64,000 nt of DNA, taken from NCBI GenBank assembly GCA_021788115.1, contig JAJYLA010000006.1, positions 1-64,000 on the forward strand. The letters are read 5' to 3'. This stretch comes from Actinomycetes bacterium. Lineage in GTDB: Bacteria; Actinomycetota; Acidimicrobiia; Acidimicrobiales; Palsa-688. The notes under the pieces are model-generated. The model searched no databases, had not been told where the DNA came from, and was given only the letters and a program-made list of their open reading frames with translations. Each line of letters opens with the position of its first letter. The first letter of the stretch is position 1. The position numbers and the translations under genes are program-made. Of this stretch, positions 15,710 through 23,455 are shown one piece after another.

Positions 15710-16591
15710 TCAGGAGGAGTAGGGGCGGGTCGTGACGGCTCGGCCCGCCCCCTCGACACGGGAGGGCACCCGGCGGGGATGGGCCCGGCGGGGATGCCGC
15801 CACCCGACGAACGCCCCGATGGCGATTCCGAGGTAGGCCAGGTAGACGACGACCTGGCCGAGCGTCGGGCTTTGGGCGTACCCGAAGAAGCTGTGGAAGA
15901 TGTCCCCGAGGGCGCTGTCCTCGCTCAGGACGTTCGCCGTGCTCCACAGGGGGTGGGTGAGCACCGGGAGCCAGCCCAGCTCCTGGAGGTTCTGCACCGC
16001 GTCCACGAGGATCCCCGCGGCGAAGACCATGAGCAGCGCGCCGACCACCTTGAAGAAGGCGGCGACGTTGAGCCGCCTGCCGAGGTGGTAGATGGCGTAC
16101 GCGAGAACGAGGGAGACGGCGAGGCCGGCGCCACCGCCGGCCAGGACCCCTCGCGAGGAGGAGGCGAAGACGATGGCGAGGGTGAACACCATCGTCTCGA
16201 GACCCTCCCGGCCGACCGCCTGGAAGGCCAGCAGACCAAGCCCCCAGCGTGCCCGTCCCTCGAGAGCGGCGGCCGTGCGGGCCCGAAGCTCTCCCGAGAG
16301 GCGGGGGGCGTGGTTGCGCATCCAGAACGTCATGTACGTGAGGACGACGGCCGCGACGAGGTAGGTGACCGTCTCGAAGATCGTCTGGGTGCGCGACCCC
16401 CCGTAGGTCTTGATCGTCAGGTAGGCGGCGACGCCGCCCACCGCGACGAGCACGAGAGCAGCCGCCACCCCGATGATCACGTCGCGGAAGTGCCGGCGGT
16501 GGCCGAGACGATCGAGCGTCGCGAGCAGGATCGCCACGATCATGCTGGCCTCGATGCCTTCCCGCAGGAAGATGACGAACGTCGCTACCAC
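15710..16591 (-). CDS. FTR1-family high-affinity iron permease
   Basis: A 293-residue membrane protein with seven predicted helices and the two iron-binding REXXE motifs that define OFeT/FTR1 permeases: REGIE at residues 10-14 and REGLE in VGREGLETMVF. Unlike EfeU operons there is no EfeO or EfeB next to it. GTG 16591 directly abuts an iron box, has no ribosome site, and sits 7 nt after TAGCCT on the minus strand, so the message is probably leaderless. Expected to import ferric or ferrous iron under limitation, repressed by an IdeR/DtxR protein with Fe(II). Confidence 0.92.
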   Translation of the reverse strand: MVATFVIFLREGIEASMIVAILLATLDRLGHRRHFRDVIIGVAAALVLVAVGGVAAYLTIKTYGGSRTQTIFETVTYLVAAVVLTYMTFWMRNHAPRLSGELRARTAAALEGRARWGLGLLAFQAVGREGLETMVFTLAIVFASSSRGVLAGGGAGLAVSLVLAYAIYHLGRRLNVAAFFKVVGALLMVFAAGILVDAVQNLQELGWLPVLTHPLWSTANVLSEDSALGDIFHSFFGYAQSPTLGQVVVYLAYLGIAIGAFVGWRHPRRAHPRRVPSRVEGAGRAVTTRPYSS

Positions 16592-16610
16592 TGGAGTTAG
16601 GCTACCCTAA
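16592..16610. promoter_or_regulatory. IdeR/DtxR-type iron box in a divergent promoter
   Basis: TGGAGTTAGGCTACCCTAA matches the 19-bp DtxR/IdeR consensus TWAGGTTAGSCTAACCTWA at 15 of 19 positions by eye. It covers the putative FTR1 -10 (AGGCTA on the plus strand, 16599-16604) and lies next to TAATAT at 16608-16613, a possible -10 for the divergent HAD gene. One site could therefore repress both genes when iron is plentiful. Confidence 0.75.
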
Positions 16611-16621
16611 TATGACGTATT

Positions 16622-17416
16622 ATGCAACCCACCGGGGAGGCCGCGTGGGCGGCGGGTAGTGTGCCGAGCACGATGCTCGGGTTGCCCCCGTCCGTGACGG
16701 GTTGCCTCTTCGACCTCGACGGCGTTCTCACCCGCACCGCCGCCGTGCACGCCTCGGCCTGGAAAACCATGTTCGACGAGTTTCTCCGCGACTGGTCGGC
16801 CCGGACCGGGCAACCTTTCGTGCCCTTCGACGCCGTCGTGGACTACGACCGGTTCGTCGACGGGAGGAGACGCGAGGACGGCGCGCGGGCCTTTCTCGCG
16901 TCCCGCGGCATCACCGTTCCCGAGGGCGGCGACTCGGACCCGGCCGGGTCGGCGACCCTCCGGGGGCTCGCCCGCCGCAAGAACGACCTGGTCCTGCATC
17001 TGCTCGCCACCCACGGTGTCGAGGTCTACGAGGGATCCGTTCGCTACGTGCGAGCCGCCCGCGAGCACGGCCTGCGGCGCGCTGTGGTCTCCTCGAGCGC
17101 CAACACCGCCCAGGTGCTCGACGCGGCCGGGATCGCCGATCTCTTCGAGGCCCGCATCGACGGGCTCGTGGCGGAGGAGCGCCACCTGGCGGGGAAACCC
17201 GCTCCCGACATGTTCCTCGCCGGGGCGGACGCCGTCGGGCTGGCCCCAGCCGGGGCGGCCGTTTTCGAGGATGCCCTCGCAGGCGTGCAAGCCGGGCGCG
17301 ACGGGGGCTTCGGCCTGGTGGTCGGCGTCGACCGGGTGGGCCAGTCGGCCGAGCTGTACCGCCACGGCGCCCACATCGTCGTGTCGGACCTCTCGGAGCT
17401 CCTCGACCGGGCCTAG
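16622..17416 (+). CDS. HAD-superfamily hydrolase, beta-phosphoglucomutase-like
   Basis: A 264-residue HAD protein. Motif I is FDLDGVLTRTAAVHASAW with the nucleophile and acid/base aspartates, motif II/III include VVSSSANT and GKPAPDMFLAGA, and motif IV is VFEDALAGVQAG. The cap insertion after motif I is the size found in beta-phosphoglucomutase/phosphatase relatives, so the substrate is probably a sugar phosphate. ATG 16622 lies 8 nt after TAATAT (possibly leaderless); ATG 16673 (MLGLPPSV) is an alternative. It shares the iron-box region with the FTR1 gene. Confidence 0.86.
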   Translation: MQPTGEAAWAAGSVPSTMLGLPPSVTGCLFDLDGVLTRTAAVHASAWKTMFDEFLRDWSARTGQPFVPFDAVVDYDRFVDGRRREDGARAFLASRGITVPEGGDSDPAGSATLRGLARRKNDLVLHLLATHGVEVYEGSVRYVRAAREHGLRRAVVSSSANTAQVLDAAGIADLFEARIDGLVAEERHLAGKPAPDMFLAGADAVGLAPAGAAVFEDALAGVQAGRDGGFGLVVGVDRVGQSAELYRHGAHIVVSDLSELLDRA

Positions 17417-17462
17417 TAGAACCCGACGGAAACCCGGCGCCTGCCCTGCGACCGCGCCGCGG

Positions 17463-17987
17463 TCAGTCCTCGACCGCGAAGTCGGCGGTCGCCGAGGTCC
17501 CGAACACGGTCGAGGCGAAGAGCACCACCGCCACCGCGTGGAGGCCGGTGCACCACAGGCAGATGGCATCGAGCTTGAAGAGCTCGGCGTATATCAGCCA
17601 GACAACGGTGGCGACGCCGGCGGCCGCCCACGCGATACGCCCCAGCCGGATGGAGCGGAGCCGGCTGGCCCACGCCCGGGGCGACTGGAGCGCCGCCATC
17701 ACGGCGAAGAAGACCAGCCCGAGCACCACGACAGGGACCCCGTGGATCATCGAGTAGCTGCTCGTCGTCACCTTGAAGCAGTTGACGACCCCTCCGCCGG
17801 CGGGGCAGGAGAGCGTCGTCGACGCCGTGTAGTGCTCGTAGGTCAGGTACGCGGCGATCCCGAAGCCGATGGCGGACGACACCACGCCGACGGCTGCCGG
17901 CCAGCGGGGCCACCCGACGATGACGGGTTCGCCTTCCGTCGTGGAGGGGCCTGGGGCCGGGCCTGCCGTCCCCGCGGGCGTGGCCAC
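17463..17987 (-). CDS. Vitamin K epoxide reductase (VKOR) family thiol oxidase
   Basis: A 174-residue membrane protein with about five hydrophobic segments. The loop cysteines CPAGGGVVNC and the active-site CxxC (CLWC in DAICLWCTGLHAV) are those of bacterial VKORs, which reoxidise a DsbA-like partner and pass electrons to quinone. GTG 17987 is chosen because it lies 8 nt after the stop of the upstream DUF929 gene and gives a normal VKOR length. The pair is probably translated from one message. Confidence 0.9.
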   Translation of the reverse strand: MATPAGTAGPAPGPSTTEGEPVIVGWPRWPAAVGVVSSAIGFGIAAYLTYEHYTASTTLSCPAGGGVVNCFKVTTSSYSMIHGVPVVVLGLVFFAVMAALQSPRAWASRLRSIRLGRIAWAAAGVATVVWLIYAELFKLDAICLWCTGLHAVAVVLFASTVFGTSATADFAVED

Positions 17988-17995
17988 GGTGGCGG

Positions 17996-18985
17996 TTATC
18001 CCGAGGTCGATCCGTGGGACACGGGGGCGTTGACACCCGCGACCGCCTGGCAGGTGGCGGCGGGCTGCTGGCCGGTCGCGGCGCAGATGTACTTGACGAG
18101 GCCCGCGGCCGAGGCGTCGACGTCGGCGCCGATCGTGTTGTCGTTGGAGCCGATCGAGCCGGCGATCGTGGCGAAACTGTGGCCTGCGACCACCTGCTCC
18201 GGGTACTGGCTGGTCAGCAGCATGTACTTGCCGGCGATGTCGATGAAGGGGAAGGTCGGGCTCTGGGGGTTGCCTTCCAGGCGGTACCACAGCGCCGACT
18301 GGTCACTGGTCGGCGTCTCGAGGGTCTTGTAGTAGGACCCCGACGGCTGATTGGTGGTCGTCTCGACGGGCGTGAAGGTCAGATACGGGCTCGAGTATGT
18401 GGAGCCGTAAAAGGTGACCGTCGCGATGTCCCCCTCTTTGACCGCCGAATGAGTCTGCGACAGGTGGGAGAACCTGCCGAACTGCGAGAGCGCCACCAGC
18501 ATCGGCCAGCGCTCCGTCGCGCACACGGGGCAGAACTCGGCGCCGATGTAGAGCAGTTCGGGCTTACCCTTGGAGGTGAGCGCCGGCCCCTGGAGGGCCT
18601 GCGCCGGGTTGAGGACGCCGACGCGCGATGAGGCGCCCACGAGCGTGGACACCGGCACGTGGCTCAGGTGATCGGAGACGTCCGCCGGTATGGGGCTGCG
18701 GGGCGTACCGGAGCCGCCGCCACCGCCGGAGCTGAGACCGAACCCGACGAGGGCCGCCACCACCACGACGACCCCGACGACCGCGCTCAGGGCCCACAGG
18801 TTGCGCCGGCGGCGGGCCGCCCGGACGGCGGGGCCCCGGGCGGTGCCGTCCGTTCGCGGCGGGCCGCCCGGCCGCGCGGGACCGCCCGGGCGCGCCGGAC
18901 CGCCCCTGCTCCGGCCGCCCCCGCGCCGCGGGGGCACCGGGGACCCGTTCTTGCCCTGGTCCCGAGGGTTGCGAGCTTGGTTCAC
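17996..18985 (-). CDS. Membrane-anchored DUF929 thioredoxin-like protein with CPVC motif
   Basis: A 329-residue protein starting at GTG 18985 (GGAG ten nt upstream). A Gly/Pro/Arg-rich cytoplasmic tail (about 1-60) precedes one transmembrane helix (63-83). The exported DUF929-type domain contains YIGAEFCPVCATERWPMLVA with CPVC at about 152-155, laid out like a thioredoxin-fold active site. Linked to VKOR, it is a good candidate for the disulfide-introducing or -isomerising partner that VKOR recharges. Family function is not established experimentally to my knowledge; this is inference from motif and context. Confidence 0.82.
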   Translation of the reverse strand: MNQARNPRDQGKNGSPVPPRRGGGRSRGGPARPGGPARPGGPPRTDGTARGPAVRAARRRRNLWALSAVVGVVVVVAALVGFGLSSGGGGGSGTPRSPIPADVSDHLSHVPVSTLVGASSRVGVLNPAQALQGPALTSKGKPELLYIGAEFCPVCATERWPMLVALSQFGRFSHLSQTHSAVKEGDIATVTFYGSTYSSPYLTFTPVETTTNQPSGSYYKTLETPTSDQSALWYRLEGNPQSPTFPFIDIAGKYMLLTSQYPEQVVAGHSFATIAGSIGSNDNTIGADVDASAAGLVKYICAATGQQPAATCQAVAGVNAPVSHGSTSG

Positions 18986-19148
18986 GGGTGGTTCGACTCC
19001 TTGTCGGGACCGAGCGCCGGCCGGGACGCATAACATTGTGGCCAGCCGGCTACGCCGGCGATCGGGCCGAAGGGCCCTTTTGGGCGCCGCCTGGTCCCGC
19101 GGGTCGCCCTGTCCGCCGGCCGGCTGCCGGCGCTTGCCGTCAGGAGGC

Positions 19149-19154
19149 TAAAAT
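19149..19154 (+). promoter_or_regulatory. Putative -10 of tRNA-Glu
   Basis: TAAAAT lies 17 nt before the first base of the tRNA, leaving a short 5' leader. A convincing -35 at 16-18 bp spacing is not seen. Confidence 0.4.
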
Positions 19155-19171
19155 GACTTCTCGCGCTACAC

Positions 19172-19247
19172 GGCCCCATCGTCTAGCGGCCAAGGACATC
19201 ACCCTCTCAAGGTGGAGGCACGGGTTCAAATCCCGTTGGGGCTGCCA
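19172..19247 (+). tRNA. tRNA-Glu (anticodon CTC)
   Basis: A cloverleaf is readable: acceptor GGCCCCA/TGGGGCT with a G-T closing pair, D-arm GTCTAGCGGCCAAGGAC, anticodon stem CACC/GGTG with loop CTCTCAA (anticodon CTC), T-arm CGGGTTCAAATCCCG, discriminator G, and an encoded CCA at 19245-19247. Confidence 0.95.
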
Positions 19248-19291
19248 GCAAAACCGCGGCTGTGCCGACCCCGCGGACCGAGGAGCCACGA

Positions 19292-19345
19292 ATGCCGTTC
19301 TTGGTTCTACCTGGGCCTGTCTCAGGGGGGCGGACTGGGCTGTGA
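19292..19345 (+). CDS. 17-codon leader peptide translationally coupled to E1 alpha
   Basis: ATG 19292 has a strong ribosome site (GAGGAG followed by CCACGA) and encodes MPFLVLPGPVSGGRTGL. Its TGA overlaps the GTG of the downstream E1 alpha gene in a GTGA junction (19342-19345). The E1 alpha GTG lacks a good ribosome site of its own, so it may depend on translation of this leader. It could also act as a regulatory peptide; function is inferred from layout only. Confidence 0.55.
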   Translation: MPFLVLPGPVSGGRTGL

Positions 19346-20349
19346 GCAACCCTGAGCGAGCGTCGGGCCCGGGCGCGACAGGCGAGGCTGTGACGGCTTT
19401 GGAGCTGTTGGGGATCATGTGGCGGATCCGGTTCTTCGAGGAGGAGGTGCCGAGGTTGCAGCGGGCCGGCCTCGCCCGTGGGCTGCTTCATCTCAGCGTC
19501 GGTCAAGAGGGGGTCGCCGCGGGCACCTGCGCGATGCTTCGGAGGGACGACTTGCTCTATACGGGGCACCGCGGGCACGGCCACGCCATCGCCAAGGGTG
19601 TTCCGCTTCGCGGGTTGTTCGCCGAGTTGATGGGACGCCTCGACGGCGTGTGCCGCGGCCTCGGGGGGTCGATGCACATCGTTGATGTCGAGCACGGCTT
19701 GATGGGTGCCACGGGGGTCGTGGGTGGGAATATCCCTTTGGCGGTTGGTAGCGCCATGACGGCAAGGCTTGGCGCCAGGGAGCAGCTGACCGTGGTGCTC
19801 TTCGGCGATGGTGCCGTGCAGACGGGCTATTTCCACGAGTCGGTGAATCTGGCCGCTCTGTGGCGTCTGCCGCTGGTCTTTGTGTGTGAGAACAACGGCT
19901 TCGCTGAGTTCACCCCCCGGTCGGCCCACACGACGGTGGAACGGGTGTGCGATGTGGTGGCCCCGTATGGCCTCGCCAGGCAGACGGTGGATGGCAGCGA
20001 CGTGATCGCCGTTCGAGAAGCGTTCGGCGTGCTGGCCGCCGCGGCCAGGGGGGGTGAAGGCCCGGCTCTGCTCGAGTGCCTGACCTACCGTCTGCGCGGC
20101 CATTACGAGGGCGATGCTCAGAAGTACCGCGCGGCGATCAGCCAGGCGGAGTGGCGGGACCGGGACCCGATCGCCCGGCTGCGCCGGCGGGGGGTGTCGG
20201 AGGGGTGGTTCACCGATGAGGCGGCAGCGGTGGCCGAAGGCGCCGCGAAGGAGGCCGTCGACGAGGCGGCACGTCTCGCCCGCGAGAGCACGGCCCCCCC
20301 GCTCGAGCTGATGGAGCGTCTGGTCTACGCTCAGCTGGAGCCGGCGTGA
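19342..20349 (+). CDS. Thiamine-diphosphate 2-oxoacid/acetoin dehydrogenase-type E1 alpha (set 1)
   Basis: A 335-residue E1 alpha subunit of the pyruvate/branched-chain/acetoin dehydrogenase family. The ThDP-Mg motif runs from GDGAVQTGYFHESVN to ENNGF. The phosphorylation-loop region reads YRLRGHYEGD, lacking the serines of regulated mitochondrial enzymes. GTG 19342 is used because of coupling to the leader peptide; GTG 19390 is an alternative. It overlaps the beta gene by 4 bp. In bacteria such subunits usually decarboxylate a 2-oxoacid or cleave acetoin and hand the acyl group to a lipoyl E2; no E2 or E3 is in this window. Confidence 0.9.
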   Translation: MSNPERASGPGATGEAVTALELLGIMWRIRFFEEEVPRLQRAGLARGLLHLSVGQEGVAAGTCAMLRRDDLLYTGHRGHGHAIAKGVPLRGLFAELMGRLDGVCRGLGGSMHIVDVEHGLMGATGVVGGNIPLAVGSAMTARLGAREQLTVVLFGDGAVQTGYFHESVNLAALWRLPLVFVCENNGFAEFTPRSAHTTVERVCDVVAPYGLARQTVDGSDVIAVREAFGVLAAAARGGEGPALLECLTYRLRGHYEGDAQKYRAAISQAEWRDRDPIARLRRRGVSEGWFTDEAAAVAEGAAKEAVDEAARLARESTAPPLELMERLVYAQLEPA

Positions 20350-21320
20350 CACCGATGACCTATGTCAAGGCGGTCAACGCCGCGCTCGCCGGGGCGATGC
20401 GGGCCGATCCTCGGGTCGTGGTTATGGGTGAGGATGTCGCCGAGGGCGGCCCTTACACCGCCACCGCGGGCTTGGCCGAGGAGTTCGGCCGCCAGCGGGT
20501 CATCGACACCCCGATCAGCGAGGCGACCGTCTGCGGCGTGGCCATCGGCGCGGCTCAGTCGGGGCTGCGACCGGTCCTCGAGATCATGTACATCGACTTT
20601 GTGGCGCTCGCTCTCGACCAGCTGGTCAACCAGGCGGCCAAGGCGCATTTCATGTCCGGCGGCCAGCTCCGGGTTCCTTTGGTGCTACGCACCCAGGGTG
20701 GGGCTGGGCACCGCAGCGGTGCCCAGCATTCGCAGAGCCTGGAGAGCTGGCTGGTGCACACACCGGGCTTGAAGGTGGTGATGCCGGCGCGCGCGGTCGA
20801 CGCCGCCGGCCTGCTCGCCAGCGCCATCGCGGACCCAAACCCCGTTGTGGTCATCGAGCACAAAGCGCTGTACTTCCGCCGGGAGGATGTACCGGACCCC
20901 GTCGAGGCGGTCCCCCTCGGCGTGGCGCGCACCGCACGGAACGGCCGTGACGTGACGATCGTGGCTTTCTCGCGCCTGGTCTATGAGGCCCTGGAGGCGG
21001 CGGAGCAGCTGGCCAGCGAGGGCATCGACGCGGAGGTGATCGATGCGCGCACGCTGGTCCCCTTCGATTTGGAGGCGGTGCTGGGCTCGGTGTCGCGTAC
21101 CGGCCGCCTGGTCGTGGCCCATGAGGCGGTCCGCCAGGGCGGCTTCGGCGCCGAGATCGCGTCGGCGGTGCACGAGGCGGCCTTCGACCTGCTGCGAGCA
21201 CCGGTCCAGCGGGTGGGCGCCCGTTTCACGCCGGTGCCCTTCAGCGGACCGCTGGAGGACGCCTACGTTCCCGGGCGCGCTGAGATCTGCGCGGCGGTGC
21301 GGGCAACCCTGGTGTCCTAA
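20346..21320 (+). CDS. Thiamine-diphosphate dehydrogenase E1 beta (set 1)
   Basis: A 324-residue E1 beta subunit. VVMGEDVAEGGPY and VIDTPISEATVCGVAIGAA (with the ThDP-activating glutamate) are the family's N-terminal motifs. The C-terminal transketolase-like domain is AEVIDARTLVPFDLEAVL...GRLVVAHEA. Start is GTG 20346 in a GTGA overlap with E1 alpha; ATG 20355 is possible. With set 1 alpha it would form an alpha2beta2 decarboxylase. It converges with the set 2 beta gene at about 60 bp. Confidence 0.92.
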   Translation: MTPMTYVKAVNAALAGAMRADPRVVVMGEDVAEGGPYTATAGLAEEFGRQRVIDTPISEATVCGVAIGAAQSGLRPVLEIMYIDFVALALDQLVNQAAKAHFMSGGQLRVPLVLRTQGGAGHRSGAQHSQSLESWLVHTPGLKVVMPARAVDAAGLLASAIADPNPVVVIEHKALYFRREDVPDPVEAVPLGVARTARNGRDVTIVAFSRLVYEALEAAEQLASEGIDAEVIDARTLVPFDLEAVLGSVSRTGRLVVAHEAVRQGGFGAEIASAVHEAAFDLLRAPVQRVGARFTPVPFSGPLEDAYVPGRAEICAAVRATLVS

Positions 21321-21356
21321 GCCCGCAGGGTGCCACGCGCGGCGCGGCTGCCTGCC

Positions 21357-21391
21357 GGCGCCCCGGGGTGTCGGTCTGTGTCAGGGGCGCC
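21357..21391. terminator. Possible bidirectional hairpin between convergent E1 beta genes
   Basis: GGCGCCCC (21357-21364) and GGGGCGCC (21384-21391) form a perfect 8-bp stem with a 19-nt loop between the two stops. It includes the last codons of the minus-strand gene and has no U-tract, so the assignment is weak. Confidence 0.3.
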
Positions 21392-22424
21392 TGGAGTGGC
21401 GGCTGGTCATCTGGGCACGGATGGCGGCGGCGATCTTCTCCGGTGTCGGCTCCAGCTGGGACTCCAGCGCTGGGCTGAAGGGGACCGGCACGTCGGGGAC
21501 TGTCACCCGGCAGATCGGTGCTCGAAGGGCGTCGAGGGCTTCTTCGCCGACGATGGCGGCGATCTCCGATGCGACCCCGCAGCTTCGGTGGGTTTCGTCG
21601 ACGATCACCAGCCGGCCGGTCGTCGCCACCGACTCGAGGATGGCGCGCCGGTCGAGGGGCACGATCGTCCTGGGGTCGATCACTTCGACGTCGATCCCCT
21701 CCGACTCCAACCGCTCGGCGGCGACGAGCGCCTGGTGGACACTGAACGAGGTGGCGACCACCGTCACGTCCCGGCCGCGCCGCTTGACGTCTGCGACGCC
21801 GAGGGGTATCGGGCGGGCGTGTTCGGGCACGGCCCCTCGTAGCGGCAGCAGCTTCGAATGGTCGACGAATACGGTCGGACTGCCGCTTCTTACGGCCGAC
21901 GGCAGGAGACCCTTCACGTCCGCAGGGGAAGCCGGCAGGATGATCTGCAGGCCGGGGGTGTTCCAGAGCATGGCCTGGGGGCTGTGCGAGTGCTGCGCCG
22001 CTCCGCCGGCGCGCAACCCGTGCAGGAGGTGGAACACGACGGGCAGTGCGAGCCTGCCGCCGCTCATGTAGATGGCGTTGGCGGCCTCGTTGACGACCTG
22101 GGGGAACGCCTGGAACACGAAGCTGGCCGTGCCGACGTCGACCATGACATGAAGGCCGTTCATCGCAGCGCCGATCCCGAACCCGCAGAAGGCGAGCTCG
22201 GCGGTCGGCGGGTCTAGCACCCGCGCCGGGTAGGCGGCCCGAACCCGGTCGAAGAGGACCCGCAGCGGCCCCAACCCGAGCACGTAGCTGCCGATGATCA
22301 GGAAGTCGGGGTCCTCTTTCATCAGGTCCTCAAGGGCCTCGACGAGGGCTTCGGCGTAGGTGAGCTCGCGGGCGGTCACGCCGGCGGGGCCGGGGGCTTC
22401 GGCGGCGGTTTCTGTGGTGTCCAT
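21381..22424 (-). CDS. Thiamine-diphosphate dehydrogenase-type E1 beta (set 2)
   Basis: A 347-residue E1 beta homologue clearly different from set 1. The activating-glutamate region reads VLDPPTAELAFCGFGIGAAM and the usual GEDV is replaced by GSYVLG. HLLHGLRAGGAAQHSHSPQA and VEVIDPRTIVPLDR confirm the fold. ATG 22424 overlaps the stop of the set 2 alpha gene by one base. Last gene of the hyuA-hyuB-E1 alpha-E1 beta operon, which argues for a dedicated substrate linked to the hydantoinase step. Confidence 0.88.
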   Translation of the reverse strand: MDTTETAAEAPGPAGVTARELTYAEALVEALEDLMKEDPDFLIIGSYVLGLGPLRVLFDRVRAAYPARVLDPPTAELAFCGFGIGAAMNGLHVMVDVGTASFVFQAFPQVVNEAANAIYMSGGRLALPVVFHLLHGLRAGGAAQHSHSPQAMLWNTPGLQIILPASPADVKGLLPSAVRSGSPTVFVDHSKLLPLRGAVPEHARPIPLGVADVKRRGRDVTVVATSFSVHQALVAAERLESEGIDVEVIDPRTIVPLDRRAILESVATTGRLVIVDETHRSCGVASEIAAIVGEEALDALRAPICRVTVPDVPVPFSPALESQLEPTPEKIAAAIRAQMTSRHSRRP

Positions 22425-23452
22425 CAACTGCTGGCGAACACGTTGTCGTACGCGGCGTCGGCAGGCGGATAGGCGCTGTCGGTGGCGAATCGGACGGCCT
22501 GCTCCACCGCAGCCCTGACCTCGGAGTCGATGCGTGCCAGCTCCTCCCTGGTGGCGAGGGAGGCGTCGAGCAGCTCCCGGACGTAGCGCAGCAGCCCGTC
22601 CCTCTCCGCATACCACAGGGCGAGCCGCTCGGGCGCCTCCTGGGGCGCCCAGGCGTAGCGCAGCTCGGTCCTCCCCGCGGGGAGCTCGGGCCACAGCGGG
22701 CTGCTACCCGGCCAACGGCTGACCACGGCTTCGACGAACGTCGGGCCGTCGCCTCCACGTGCACGCACCGCGCCCTGCCTCATCGCGGCGAAGACGGCAC
22801 CGGCATCGGTGCCGTCGACCGCGGCGGTGGGCAGCCCCACAGAACGGGCGATGTCACACAGGTCGGCAGCCGCGATGATCGACGCGGGATAGCCGCCTGC
22901 CGCGGCTCCCAGCGCGTCGCGGGTGTTGTTCTCGCAGAGGAAGATGACCGGCACCCGCCACAGCGCGGCCGTGTTGAACGTCTCGAAGGCGGCGCCCTCC
23001 TCCATCGCCCCGTCCCCGAAGACCGCGACCGAGACCTGGTCGCGACCCTTGATGCGCGCGGCCAGCGCAGCCCCGGCCGCGATCGGGATGACCCCACCGA
23101 CGATCGCCGAGGTGTGCGGGATGCCCAGCTCGGGGGCGGAGGCGTGCAGCGTCCCCCCCTTGCCACCGTTGAGGCCGGTCGCCTTTCCGAGTACCTCTGC
23201 CAGGAGCCGGCCAGGGTCGGCTCCGCGTCCGAGCAGGTACCCATGGTTGCGGTGCGTGGGAAAGACCACGTCTGTCGATCTCAGGGCCCACAGCGCCGGC
23301 ACGCCGATCGTCTCCTGGCCTATGTACACGTGGTAGTGGCCGAACGACGGCCCCTCGGCGGCAAGCTGGATGAGGCGCTCCTCCCACCGCCGGACCAGGA
23401 GCATTCGCCGGAAAAGCGAGATCAGCTCCGCTGGCGCGAGGTCGGGGAGCAT
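22424..23452 (-). CDS. Thiamine-diphosphate dehydrogenase-type E1 alpha (set 2)
   Basis: A 342-residue E1 alpha. ThDP motif GDGAMEEGAAFETFN to ENNTRDA is intact, as are FPTHRNHGYLLGRG and GKGGTLHASAPELGIPHT. The region where E1 alpha normally has YRxxGHS instead reads VVSRWPGSSPLWPELP, a marked divergence at the loop that closes the active site. It begins 3 bp after the stop of hyuB and overlaps E1 beta by one base, so all four genes look co-translated. Substrate unknown. Confidence 0.88.
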   Translation of the reverse strand: MLPDLAPAELISLFRRMLLVRRWEERLIQLAAEGPSFGHYHVYIGQETIGVPALWALRSTDVVFPTHRNHGYLLGRGADPGRLLAEVLGKATGLNGGKGGTLHASAPELGIPHTSAIVGGVIPIAAGAALAARIKGRDQVSVAVFGDGAMEEGAAFETFNTAALWRVPVIFLCENNTRDALGAAAGGYPASIIAAADLCDIARSVGLPTAAVDGTDAGAVFAAMRQGAVRARGGDGPTFVEAVVSRWPGSSPLWPELPAGRTELRYAWAPQEAPERLALWYAERDGLLRYVRELLDASLATREELARIDSEVRAAVEQAVRFATDSAYPPADAAYDNVFASS

Positions 23453-23455
23453 CTC

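Noticed and set aside
19064-19081. GGGCC/GGCCC hairpin followed by TTTT, terminator-like on the plus strand
   Set aside because: No plus-strand gene ends upstream; the DUF929 gene is transcribed away from it. Probably chance in GC-rich spacer.
18988-19341. N-terminal extension of set 1 E1 alpha through the tRNA-Glu gene
   Set aside because: The frame runs across a clear tRNA; homology to E1 alpha begins only after 19390.
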